This document shows positions 1 through 5,830 of a DNA stretch of 7,292 nt, in pieces. Location of the stretch: NCBI GenBank assembly GCA_002383405.1, contig DFYS01000053.1, positions 1 to 7,292 of the forward strand, given 5' to 3'. Within the stretch, counting starts at the first letter, position 1. Every line of letters starts with the position of its first letter. Under the pieces are notes generated by a model, which did not search any database, was not told the DNA's origin, and was given only the letters and a program-made list of their open reading frames with translations. Origin of the DNA: Moorella sp. UBA4076. GTDB taxonomy: Bacteria; Bacillota; DSM-521; Neomoorellales; Neomoorellaceae. The translations under genes were made by a program, and so were the position numbers.

Positions 1-240
1 TGCCCGAGAACAGAAAATATAACTTCATATCGAGCCTTTCCTCATAGACGATAAAGTTGCGATAATACCGAATGGGGTAAGCCTGGATATGGCAGGAGAT
101 CCCACCAGGACGGCGAAAATCGGAAGTGGCGCCCGGAGGGAACCTTACCCCATGAATGGTGCTAATGACAGTATGCTATTTTCGGAATAAAATAGCCGGG
201 AAGGAACCGGCAAAATACCAGGGAGGTATAGACCATCTTG
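1..240 (+). ncRNA. Structured RNA candidate, class not identified; 5' end probably outside the window
   Basis: No long reading frame occupies this stretch, but it folds well. Positions 72-81 (ATGGGGTAAG) pair perfectly with 144-153, closing an 82-nt domain. Inside are one hairpin with CCTGG 82-86 against CCAGG 105-109 (plus TGG 90-92 against CCA 102-104) and a second with GGCG 112-115 against CGCC 130-133, giving a three-way junction. Upstream, AACTT 21-25 and TATCG 28-32 pair with CGATA 49-53 and AAGTT 54-58. Downstream are hairpins at 175-196, 195-211 and 215-229. The predicted unpaired segments are rich in A and G, which favours the plus strand. I could not assign a family. Large Clostridia-associated RNAs such as OLE, or transposon guide RNAs (HEARO/omega type), are possibilities to test, not identifications. 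The 3' boundary is a guess because there is no U-tract terminator. Confidence 0.45.
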
Positions 241-277
241 TCACAACCCAAAGGAGGCTTTTTGCAGCAGAATTATG

Positions 278-283
278 TATAAT
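278..283 (+). promoter_or_regulatory. Possible sigma-A -10 element of the RHH gene
   Basis: A perfect TATAAT lies here, with transcription expected to start near 290, which would give a short leader to the ATG at 320. The -35 at 17-bp spacing (AGGCTT, 255-260) is poor, so this is a tentative call. If correct, it excludes the upstream in-frame ATG at 275, which would precede the transcript. Confidence 0.35.
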
Positions 284-319
284 ATTTACATAAAAAACAG
301 TCGAGAGGCGGTTTGTTGC

Positions 320-562
320 ATGAATAAAGTTCCTTTGCAGGTATACCTTGATAAAACACTTCATGAGCGGTTGCAGCAGGTAGCGAAAAGAAAGAAAGTC
401 TCCCAATCTGACCTTGTTAGGAAATATCTTTCCCGTGGACTGGAGGAAGATCTAGGACAGGAAGATCCCGCCCTGGATATCATCGGTATAGGGGCTGGGA
501 AAACTTATGACCTTAGTCAAAAACATGATCACTATCTCATATTGCAGGAACGGGAGACCTGA
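320..562 (+). CDS. Ribbon-helix-helix (CopG/MetJ-type) antitoxin-like DNA-binding protein
   Basis: This is an 80-residue protein. The N-terminus has the ribbon-helix-helix layout: a beta strand at about residues 3-9 (KVPLQVYL), helix A at about 11-24 and helix B at about 28-42 opening with SQSDLVRKYL. The C-terminal tail carries GIG, DLS and HDHYL segments, like the tails of RHH antitoxins paired with PIN-domain (VapC) toxins. In such proteins the RHH dimer binds the operon's operator and the tail neutralises the toxin. I chose the ATG at 320 because of the AGAGG at 304-308 and the TATAAT at 278-283. An in-frame ATG at 275 would add 15 residues (MYNIYIKN...) but its nearest strong Shine-Dalgarno (251-257) is 17 nt away. 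No PIN-domain gene follows; the next gene is convergent and begins its stop codon 4 nt downstream. It may be an orphan antitoxin or a stand-alone regulator. Confidence 0.82.
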   Translation: MNKVPLQVYLDKTLHERLQQVAKRKKVSQSDLVRKYLSRGLEEDLGQEDPALDIIGIGAGKTYDLSQKHDHYLILQERET

Positions 563-566
563 TGTT

Positions 567-1055
567 TCACCGCAGATGCTCCAGAATCTGCAGCAACCGG
601 AAAGCAGGCTCATCGGTGGTTTTGATGTTCTGCCGGGCGGCGTCGCGCAGGCGGCGGATGCAAGCGGTGTAGTCGTGGTTGAGGACCAGTTCCACAGCTA
701 TCCCCTGAGCGGGGGAGCTTTCCTTTATTATAGTCAGCTCTCGTACCAGACCGCGGGAGGCGGCCGGGGCCCAGAGCATGAAGACTGGTTCCCGGTTGGG
801 GAAATTAGCGGCAGCGAATTCGGCCGCCCTTTTAATTTTGTGGGTTATCCGCATACACGTGGCGGCGTTGCTGTCACCGTAGAGGAGACCGCGCAGGTGA
901 GTGGCTACTTCACACAGGAATACCCTGCGTCCGTCCGGGGCCAGGGCAATGACATCGATCTCGCCGCCGCTGTCCAGGTGGCAATTATAGACGACAATCT
1001 TGCAGCCCAGGACGTATTTAAAATAGGAACCGACCAGGCTTTCACCGATATCCAA
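567..1055 (-). CDS. PD-(D/E)XK nuclease-like protein of unknown function
   Basis: This 162-residue protein lies on the minus strand. The N-terminal third resembles the restriction-endonuclease/Holliday-resolvase core: GESLV (E5) in a first helix, a beta strand around residues 18-24, GEIDVIAL (E32, D34), a turn, then RVFLCEVAT (E49). The expected Lys two residues after the second acidic residue is Ala51, so it may be catalytically altered or use another Lys. The rest is predicted mixed alpha/beta with no motif I recognise. The start is TTG at 1055, with GGAGG 11 nt upstream on the minus strand; a CTG two codons earlier has closer spacing. It converges on the RHH gene with a 4-nt gap. An overlapping plus-strand frame (507-1076) is treated as a shadow because this frame carries the recognisable fold pattern. 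Function is not assigned. A role in defence or DNA repair is only inference from the fold. Confidence 0.7.
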   Translation of the reverse strand: MDIGESLVGSYFKYVLGCKIVVYNCHLDSGGEIDVIALAPDGRRVFLCEVATHLRGLLYGDSNAATCMRITHKIKRAAEFAAANFPNREPVFMLWAPAASRGLVRELTIIKESSPAQGIAVELVLNHDYTACIRRLRDAARQNIKTTDEPAFRLLQILEHLR

Positions 1056-1192
1056 GGACAGGTTTTCCTCCGCTGAAAAATAATGCGAGCTGTACTTCGG
1101 TTTCCCTGGAGCTATTTTTACCGGCAGGCGGCCGGGTTATAAGTTTTGCTTGAAGCCTGCTATGGGTTTAACAGGTGGTTTAAGCTATAACA

Positions 1193-1231
1193 GTGCAAGA
1201 CGAAAGCTGTTTTCGCCAGGGGCAAGTCGGC
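1193..1231. repeat. 39-nt direct repeat, copy 1
   Basis: It begins GTGCAAGACGAAA and ends GGCAAGTCGGC, and matches copy 2 (1267-1305) at 38 of 39 positions (G in place of C at position 14). It contains a small inverted repeat, CGAAA/TTTCG around a 5-nt loop. The two copies start 74 nt apart with 35 nt between them. Their location in a gene-free stretch suggests an interspersed intergenic element or a local duplication. Confidence 0.85.
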
Positions 1232-1266
1232 GCCGGTCCGGGGATGCGATAAGCAGCTTTTTGTAC

Positions 1267-1305
1267 GTGCAAGACGAAACCTGTTTTCGCCAGGGGCAAG
1301 TCGGC
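1267..1305. repeat. 39-nt direct repeat, copy 2
   Basis: This is the second copy of the 39-nt repeat. Here the loop base is C, so CCTG 14-17 of the repeat can alternatively pair with the CAGG that follows, a pairing copy 1 cannot form. The sequence after the repeat (GGGGGGCAGAG) only loosely resembles what follows copy 1. Confidence 0.85.
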
Positions 1306-1396
1306 CGGGGGGCAGAGTGATTGCTTGTAAGAGTAAGGCCGAACCCGGCTATGGATGGCGGATACGTTATCAGCCGCAAGCGGCGGGGGAAACGCT

Positions 1397-1528
1397 ATGG
1401 AAATACTCATTTCCGATACTTTGCGCTGGCAGCCGGGAGTGGGCCGGTGGCTGGTGCCGGTGAGCGCCTGGAGCGACGGCCCGGAACGGTTGGGACGCTA
1501 TATCTGGAGGAGAGCGAAGATAAGGTGA
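1397..1528 (+). CDS. Possible small or decayed ORF, 43 aa, upstream of glnA
   Basis: ATG at 1397 has GGGGGA 6 nt upstream and encodes MEILISDTLRWQPGVGRWLV followed by a VSAWSDGPER segment, then stops. The segment recurs as VSAWSSGSER from GTG 1525, but in another frame, because the underlying 30-nt repeats are 65 nt apart. This looks more like a degenerate or frameshifted gene than an intact one. I do not recognise a family. The long alternative frame 1321-1791 runs through the glnA promoter and start, so I do not accept it as a gene. Confidence 0.25.
   Translation: MEILISDTLRWQPGVGRWLVPVSAWSDGPERLGRYIWRRAKIR
1459..1488. repeat. 30-nt imperfect direct repeat, copy A
   Basis: Starts GGTGAGCGCCTGGAGC and ends CGGAACG. 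It differs from copy B (1524-1553) at three positions. The period of 65 nt is not a multiple of three, so the copies are read in different frames. Confidence 0.7.
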
Positions 1529-1553
1529 GCGCCTGGAGCAGCGGCTCGGAACG
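1524..1553. repeat. 30-nt imperfect direct repeat, copy B
   Basis: Matches copy A at 27 of 30 positions. Sequence similarity fades quickly after the repeat, so this is not a clean 65-bp tandem duplication. Confidence 0.7.
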
Positions 1554-1648
1554 CCGTTTGTATTTACGCCGGGTCTGGCTGGACGGGCGGCCCTGGATAA
1601 GCGTTTTTAGAAGAGCCGCATATCCAGAGACAGCCCGGCGAAAAATTG

Positions 1649-1677
1649 TTGAATTCCGCCGGACCAGATGCTATAAT
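1649..1677 (+). promoter_or_regulatory. Sigma-A promoter of glnA, extended -10
   Basis: TTGAAT (1649-1654) and a perfect TATAAT (1672-1677) are separated by 17 bp, and TG at 1669-1670 gives an extended -10. The start of transcription would be near 1684, leaving a leader of about 62 nt before the glnA ATG. No TGTNA-N7-TNACA-type GlnR operator is evident around it. Confidence 0.72.
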
Positions 1678-1694
1678 CTAGCTGTATGGGTAAA

Positions 1695-1720
1695 AAGGCG
1701 TCCTTTTGCCAGGACGCTTT
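1695..1720 (+). promoter_or_regulatory. glnA leader hairpin, possible attenuator
   Basis: GCGTCC (1698-1703) pairs with GGACGC (1712-1717) around an 8-nt loop. A G-U and two A-U pairs extend it at the base. It falls between the promoter and the glnA ribosome binding site and is followed by TTTCATTATT, a broken U-rich run. It could be a weak terminator/attenuator or simply a 5' mRNA stabilising stem. Confidence 0.4.
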
Positions 1721-1745
1721 CATTATTAGAGAAGGGGAGTTATTT

Positions 1746-3074
1746 ATGGCCGATGACCGGGAAACCGTCATACAAGCGGCGACCGATTTAGGGGTCAAAT
1801 TTATCCGCCTGCAGTTTACTGATATCTTTGGCGTCTTGAAAAATGTCGCCATTACCCTGGAGCAGCTTCCTAAGGCCCTCAATAACGAGCTGATGTTTGA
1901 CGGCTCTTCCATCGAAGGCTTTGTCCGCATCGAAGAATCCGACATGTACCTGCGTCCGGACCCTGCCACATTCACCATTTTTCCCTGGCGGCCCAACGGC
2001 GACGCGGTGGCAAGGCTCATCTGCGATGTCTATAACGCTGACGGCACGCCCTTCATCGGTTGCCCGCGCGGGACCCTGCGGCGGGCTATCGCCGAGGCGG
2101 AGGCCATGGGCTTTACGATGAACGTGGGGCCGGAGGCGGAGTTTTTCCTTTTCCATACCGACACCAGCGGGCGGCCGACCCTCGATACCCACGACAGCGC
2201 CGGCTACTTCGACCTCACACCGGTCGACCTGGGGGAAGACGCCCGGCGCGACATGGTCCTGACCCTGCAACAGATGGGCTTTGAAATCGAAGCCTCCCAC
2301 CACGAAGTTGCCCCGGGCCAGCATGAAATCGACTTTAAATACGGCGACGCCCTGCGGACGGCCGACAACATCGCCACCTTCAAGTTCGTAGTGCGTACCA
2401 TTGCCCAGCGGCACGGCCTCCACGCCACCTTTATGCCCAAACCCATTTTCGGCATCGCCGGCTCCGGCATGCACTGCAATATCTCCCTTTTCCGGGGGGA
2501 TGAGAACGCCTTTTACGACCCTGCCGACAAGCTCCAGTTAAGCACGGAAGCCTACTACTTTATCGGCGGCCTGATGGCTCATGCCCGCGCGCTGACAGCG
2601 ATTACCAACCCGACGGTAAACTCCTACAAACGCCTGGTGTCCGGCTATGAGGCGCCGGTTTATATCGCCTGGTCACCCCGGAACCGCAGTCCCCTTATCC
2701 GTATTCCGGCCAAACGGGGTCTGTCCACCCGGCTGGAAGTGCGCCACCCCGATCCTTCCACCAATCCTTACCTGGCCATTGCTGTTATGCTGAAAGCCGG
2801 CCTGGACGGCATTGCCAATCAGATTGAGCCGCCGGCGCCGGTCAACGGCAACATCTATGATATGGATAAAGCCGCTATGCAAAACCAGGGCATTACCCTC
2901 CTGCCGGTTACCCTGGATGAAGCCCTGGATGAATTGGAGCAAGACGCTGTTATCCGCGCCGCCCTGGGACCCCATATCTACCAGCGTTTTATCGAGGCCA
3001 AGCGCATCGAGTGCGAGGAGTACCGCATCCGCGTGCACCAGTGGGAGGTCGACCAGTACCTGACCAAGTTTTAG
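1746..3074 (+). CDS. glnA: Glutamine synthetase, type I-alpha
   Basis: The enzyme makes glutamine from glutamate, ammonia and ATP in the cytosol and is the main ammonia-assimilation step. The 442 residues match the usual GSI-alpha length of about 444. Visible motifs are FTDIFGVLK near residue 24, MFDGSSIEGF 50-59, metal-binding NVGPEAEFFLF with E130 and E132, the GSGMHCN loop with H243, flap YEAP with E302, and RLEVRHPDPS at 329-338. R61 (GFVRIEESDMYL) fits the alpha-type feedback-inhibition arginine, known as R62 in Bacillus. The C-terminal region lacks the Tyr-containing adenylylation loop of the beta type, so covalent adenylylation is unlikely. The start is ATG 1746 with AAGGGGAG 7 nt upstream; an in-frame ATG at 1686 would overlap the leader hairpin and lacks a ribosome site. 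It has its own promoter at 1649-1677. The stop is TAG. Confidence 0.97.
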   Translation: MADDRETVIQAATDLGVKFIRLQFTDIFGVLKNVAITLEQLPKALNNELMFDGSSIEGFVRIEESDMYLRPDPATFTIFPWRPNGDAVARLICDVYNADGTPFIGCPRGTLRRAIAEAEAMGFTMNVGPEAEFFLFHTDTSGRPTLDTHDSAGYFDLTPVDLGEDARRDMVLTLQQMGFEIEASHHEVAPGQHEIDFKYGDALRTADNIATFKFVVRTIAQRHGLHATFMPKPIFGIAGSGMHCNISLFRGDENAFYDPADKLQLSTEAYYFIGGLMAHARALTAITNPTVNSYKRLVSGYEAPVYIAWSPRNRSPLIRIPAKRGLSTRLEVRHPDPSTNPYLAIAVMLKAGLDGIANQIEPPAPVNGNIYDMDKAAMQNQGITLLPVTLDEALDELEQDAVIRAALGPHIYQRFIEAKRIECEEYRIRVHQWEVDQYLTKF

Positions 3075-3086
3075 TTAGAGTATAGG

Positions 3087-3197
3087 ATGGGGGTTGGTGC
3101 CGCCCGGCTCCAGGGGCAGTGCCGGGGAAATATTGACGCTGATCTGCTGCTCAGGATGCTCATGCCGGAGGTCGGCAAACGGCTGCGGGATATGTGA
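3087..3197 (+). CDS. Possible 36-aa ORF after glnA
   Basis: ATG 3087 opens a 36-codon frame with an amphipathic, Leu/Met-rich middle (DADLLLRMLMPEVGKRLRDM). It is in the same frame as glnA, just past that gene's TAG. The ribosome site is weak (only a partial AGAG). It may be a small protein, a remnant or chance. The rest of the 258-nt gap to lpdA (3075-3332) holds a CCGGC/GCCGG stem near 3105-3130, a CTGCTG-C-CAGCAG palindrome at 3219-3231 and no clear terminator or promoter. Confidence 0.18.
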   Translation: MGVGAARLQGQCRGNIDADLLLRMLMPEVGKRLRDM

Positions 3198-3332
3198 CAG
3201 GCAAACGCCGGTGGTGGTCTGCTGCCAGCAGCGGGAGATATAAACGGCAGAGCCGCCAATGGCTGAGTGTTAAACCGTTCCGCCAGGTCACCCGCAATTT
3301 ATTGCCAACATATCTATCAGGAGGGGTTCTCC

Positions 3333-4712
3333 ATGAGTTACAACATAGCTATCCTCGGTGGCGGGCCCGGCGGCTACGTCGCCGCTATCCGCGCCGCCCA
3401 GCTGGGCGCGAAGGTGGTCGTTATTGAGCAGGACGCTTTAGGCGGCACCTGCCTCAACCGCGGTTGCATTCCCACCAAGGCGTTGCTGGCCGGAGCCGGG
3501 CTGGTCAAAGGCATCCAGGGAGCAGCTGCTTTTGGTATTGATATCAAAGACTACAGCATTGATTACAGCCGCCTGGCGGCGCGCAAAGACGCTGTGGTCC
3601 AGCAGCTGACCGGGGGCATCGCCTTTCTCTTCAAAAAGAACAAAGTCGACCTTATCCAGGGGCGCGGTTTTCTTAAAGGACCCGGTCAGGTGGAAGTAGC
3701 CACCATCGATGGCACCATCGAAAATATCGCGGCGGAGAATATCATCCTGGCCACCGGGTCGGAGCCGGCCCTGATTACTGCTCTGGGCTACAACGGCCGC
3801 AGCGTGGTCACCAGCACCGAGGCCCTGGCCTGGACGGAAGTGCCGGCCGAGCTCCTCATCATCGGCGGCGGTGTCATCGGCTGCGAATTCGCTACCCTGT
3901 TTGCCACCCTGGGCAGCAAGGTCACCATCGTCGAAATGATGCCCACCATCCTGCCGATGATCGACAGCGAGATTGCCCGGCGCTTCAGCATGGTACTCAA
4001 GAAAGCCGGGGTGGAGATCAAAACGAAGGCCCAGATCACCGCAGTTTCGGAAGCCGGCGGCCGGGTGCAGGCCACCCTGGCTGACGGCCAGACGATAGCC
4101 GCCGACAGGGTGCTGATTTCCATCGGCCGCCAGTTCAACACCCGCGGCCTGGGACTGGAGGAAGCCGGCGTCACACTGGGACCAAAAGACGAAATCGTTG
4201 TTGACGACTACCTGCGCACCAGCGTCCCCGGCATCTACGCCATCGGCGACGTCACCAACAAGGTCCAGCTCGCCCACGTCGCCTCGGCCCAGGGCCTGGC
4301 GGCGGTGGCCACCATCATGGGCCGGCCCGCCAGGGTAAACTACGACGCCGTACCCAACTGCATCTACACCCTGCCGGAGATCGCCGCTGTCGGCCTCACC
4401 AAAGAAGCAGCCACCGAACGTGGCCTCGCAGTCAAGGCCGGTAAATTCCCTTTCCTGGCCAGCGGCAAAGCCCTGTGCAGCGGCGAGACAGAGGGCATGG
4501 TCAAGGTAATCGCCGAAGAGGGGAGCGACCGGGTGATAGGAGTCTTCATTATGGGACCCCACGCCACCGAACTCATCGCCGAAGGCGCCCTGGCGGTAAG
4601 CAAAGGCCTTACCGCTAACGAGCTGGCGGCGACGATCCACGCTCACCCAACCCTCTCCGAGGCGGTCATGGAGGCCGCCGAGGCTGTCCACGGCATGAGT
4701 ATCCATTCGTAA
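3333..4712 (+). CDS. lpdA: Dihydrolipoamide dehydrogenase (E3)
   Basis: This FAD flavoenzyme reoxidises the dihydrolipoyl arm of glycine cleavage H-protein or 2-oxoacid/acetoin dehydrogenase E2, passing electrons to NAD+. The 459 residues are typical. The FAD-binding GGGPGGYVAAIRAAQ is at 9-23, the redox disulfide GGTCLNRGCIPTK has C40 and C45, the NAD-binding GGGVIGCEFA lies mid-protein, then YAIGDVT with LAHVASAQG, and the C-terminal HAHPTLSE holds the catalytic H438-E443 pair. The protein begins at the first glycine loop with no N-terminal lipoyl domain. ATG 3333 has an excellent AGGAGGGG 6 nt upstream; 22 extra in-frame upstream codons are not needed. Downstream lipA, which makes the lipoyl group, supports the assignment. 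No E1, E2, E3 partner or gcv gene lies in the window, so which complex it serves is unknown. Confidence 0.96.
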   Translation: MSYNIAILGGGPGGYVAAIRAAQLGAKVVVIEQDALGGTCLNRGCIPTKALLAGAGLVKGIQGAAAFGIDIKDYSIDYSRLAARKDAVVQQLTGGIAFLFKKNKVDLIQGRGFLKGPGQVEVATIDGTIENIAAENIILATGSEPALITALGYNGRSVVTSTEALAWTEVPAELLIIGGGVIGCEFATLFATLGSKVTIVEMMPTILPMIDSEIARRFSMVLKKAGVEIKTKAQITAVSEAGGRVQATLADGQTIAADRVLISIGRQFNTRGLGLEEAGVTLGPKDEIVVDDYLRTSVPGIYAIGDVTNKVQLAHVASAQGLAAVATIMGRPARVNYDAVPNCIYTLPEIAAVGLTKEAATERGLAVKAGKFPFLASGKALCSGETEGMVKVIAEEGSDRVIGVFIMGPHATELIAEGALAVSKGLTANELAATIHAHPTLSEAVMEAAEAVHGMSIHS

Positions 4713-4714
4713 AG

Positions 4715-4831
4715 CTACTTTTGCCACTGCGGCAGCTCCCCATCATCCAGATCGCTCCAATACTGCCTGCCGGCGGTATAGCGAACCCGGGTAGCCGTCC
4801 GTCGCGCAGGACCCCGGGGACATAAGCAGGC
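4715..4831 (-). pseudogene. Possible gene-end remnant, minus strand
   Basis: On the minus strand an open stretch ends at TAG (4717-4715) and encodes a protein-like tail including RYTAGRQYWSDLDDGELPQW. It has aromatic and acidic composition unlike random GC-rich antisense sequence. No ATG, GTG or TTG start lies in frame before an upstream stop, so it would be the surviving 3' end of a lost gene. The family is not recognised, and chance coding potential is a real alternative. The remaining gap up to lipA (4832-4900) shows nothing else I can name. Confidence 0.25.
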
Positions 4832-4913
4832 TGACCATCAGACTGTTCTGGTAGACGCCTGTGCCCTAACGCGACACCAGCAGAAGGATGAAAATAGCTC
4901 CCGGAGGCAAGCA

Positions 4914-5807
4914 ATGACTACTTTTTCTAAAACTACCGGGCATAAAACCATGCCGCCCTGGCTTCACAAACGCCTGCCGGCTTCCGGGGATGTCACGGCC
5001 ACCCGGCAGCTCCTGGCCGACCTGCACCTGCATACCGTCTGCCAGAGTGCCCGCTGCCCCAACCAGGGGGAGTGCTTTGCCAGCCGGACGGCCACCTTTA
5101 TGATCCTGGGCAATATTTGTACCCGCAACTGTCGCTTCTGCGCTATCGAGCATGGCCAGCCGGAGCCCCTGGATGGCGACGAGCCCCGCCGTGTGGCTGA
5201 AGCAGCCAGGCGTCTGGGGTTGAAGCATGTTGTCGTCACCTCGGTTACCCGCGATGACCTGCCCGACGGCGGTGCCGGCCACTTCGCCGCCACCATCACC
5301 GCCCTGCGCCAGGCCCTGCCGGAGGCCCGTATCGAGGTCCTGACCCCAGACTTCCATAATAACGAAGCAGCCCTGGCCACCGTCGCGCGGGCGCATCCGG
5401 ACATCTTTAACCACAATATCGAGACAATACCGCGCCTCTACCCGACCGTCCGGCCCCAGGCCGATTACCGGCGCAGCCTGCAGGTTCTCCAGCGAATGAA
5501 AGAACTGGACGCCCGTATTTATACCAAGTCCGGGCTGATGGTGGGCCTGGGAGAAAGCCGGGAAGAGGTTCTGGCCGTCATGGCCGACCTCCGGACTGCA
5601 GGCTGCAGTATCCTTACCATCGGCCAGTACCTGCGGCCCTCAGCCGGCCACCTGGAGGTTAAAGAGTATGTCACTCCGGAAACCTTTGCCTGGTATGAGG
5701 AAAAAGGCCGGGAAATGGGCTTCCTCTACGTGGCTGCGGCCCCCTTTGTCCGCAGTTCCTACCACGCCGCTGAGTTTAGTGAAAAAGTAGCCGGGCTGAA
5801 GCCGTAA
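4914..5807 (+). CDS. lipA: Lipoyl synthase, radical SAM
   Basis: It inserts two sulfurs into protein-bound octanoyl groups to form lipoyl cofactor, using two [4Fe-4S] clusters. The length, 297 residues, is normal. The auxiliary cluster motif is C43-QSAR-C48-PNQGE-C54, and the radical-SAM motif is C69-TRN-C73-RF-C76 within GNICTRNCRFCAI. Later segments include VTSVTRDDLPDGGAGHFA, HNIETIPRLYP, TKSGLMVGLGE and the C-terminal RSSY (280-283) whose serine ligates the auxiliary cluster. All key residues are present, so the enzyme looks intact. The start is ATG 4914 with GGAGG at 4903-4907, 6 nt away. It follows lpdA by 201 nt in the same orientation. No promoter is obvious in the gap, so co-transcription is possible. 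The octanoyl-transferase or ligase needed upstream in the pathway is not in the window. Confidence 0.97.
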   Translation: MTTFSKTTGHKTMPPWLHKRLPASGDVTATRQLLADLHLHTVCQSARCPNQGECFASRTATFMILGNICTRNCRFCAIEHGQPEPLDGDEPRRVAEAARRLGLKHVVVTSVTRDDLPDGGAGHFAATITALRQALPEARIEVLTPDFHNNEAALATVARAHPDIFNHNIETIPRLYPTVRPQADYRRSLQVLQRMKELDARIYTKSGLMVGLGESREEVLAVMADLRTAGCSILTIGQYLRPSAGHLEVKEYVTPETFAWYEEKGREMGFLYVAAAPFVRSSYHAAEFSEKVAGLKP

Positions 5808-5830
5808 GGAGCTAAAAGTATCAGCCATAA

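Noticed and set aside
1..28. Minus-strand gene start (ATG at 28, MKLYFLFSG...) running off the left edge
   Set aside because: AGGAAAGG sits 6 nt upstream, which is suggestive, but only nine codons are visible and the region looks like plus-strand structured RNA. It is not enough to call.
507..1076. 189-aa plus-strand ORF
   Set aside because: It is antisense to the minus-strand nuclease-like gene, overlaps the end of the RHH gene, and shows no recognisable domain or ribosome site.
563..1076. A VapC (PIN-domain) toxin gene downstream of the RHH gene
   Set aside because: No plus-strand frame here shows PIN acidic motifs. The real gene in this stretch is on the minus strand.
1193..1305. Two-repeat mini CRISPR array (39-nt repeats, 35-nt spacer)
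   Set aside because: There are only two repeats with a single spacer, no cas gene and no AT-rich leader. The repeat is GC-rich with a weak inverted repeat. A duplicated or dispersed intergenic element explains it better.
1321..1791. 156-aa plus-strand ORF starting at TTG
   Set aside because: It runs through the glnA promoter, leader hairpin and first codons of glnA, is Arg-rich as GC-rich shadow frames often are, and lacks a family match.
1788..2474. 228-aa minus-strand ORF
   Set aside because: It lies wholly antisense to glnA and is an artefact of GC-rich third positions.
3438..4727. 429-aa minus-strand ORF
   Set aside because: It is a mirror-frame shadow of lpdA; the plus strand carries all the flavoenzyme motifs.
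4666..4914. 82-aa minus-strand ORF between lpdA and lipA
   Set aside because: It overlaps both neighbours and has low-complexity GC-rich composition. The tail in a different minus-strand frame looks more protein-like and is reported instead.
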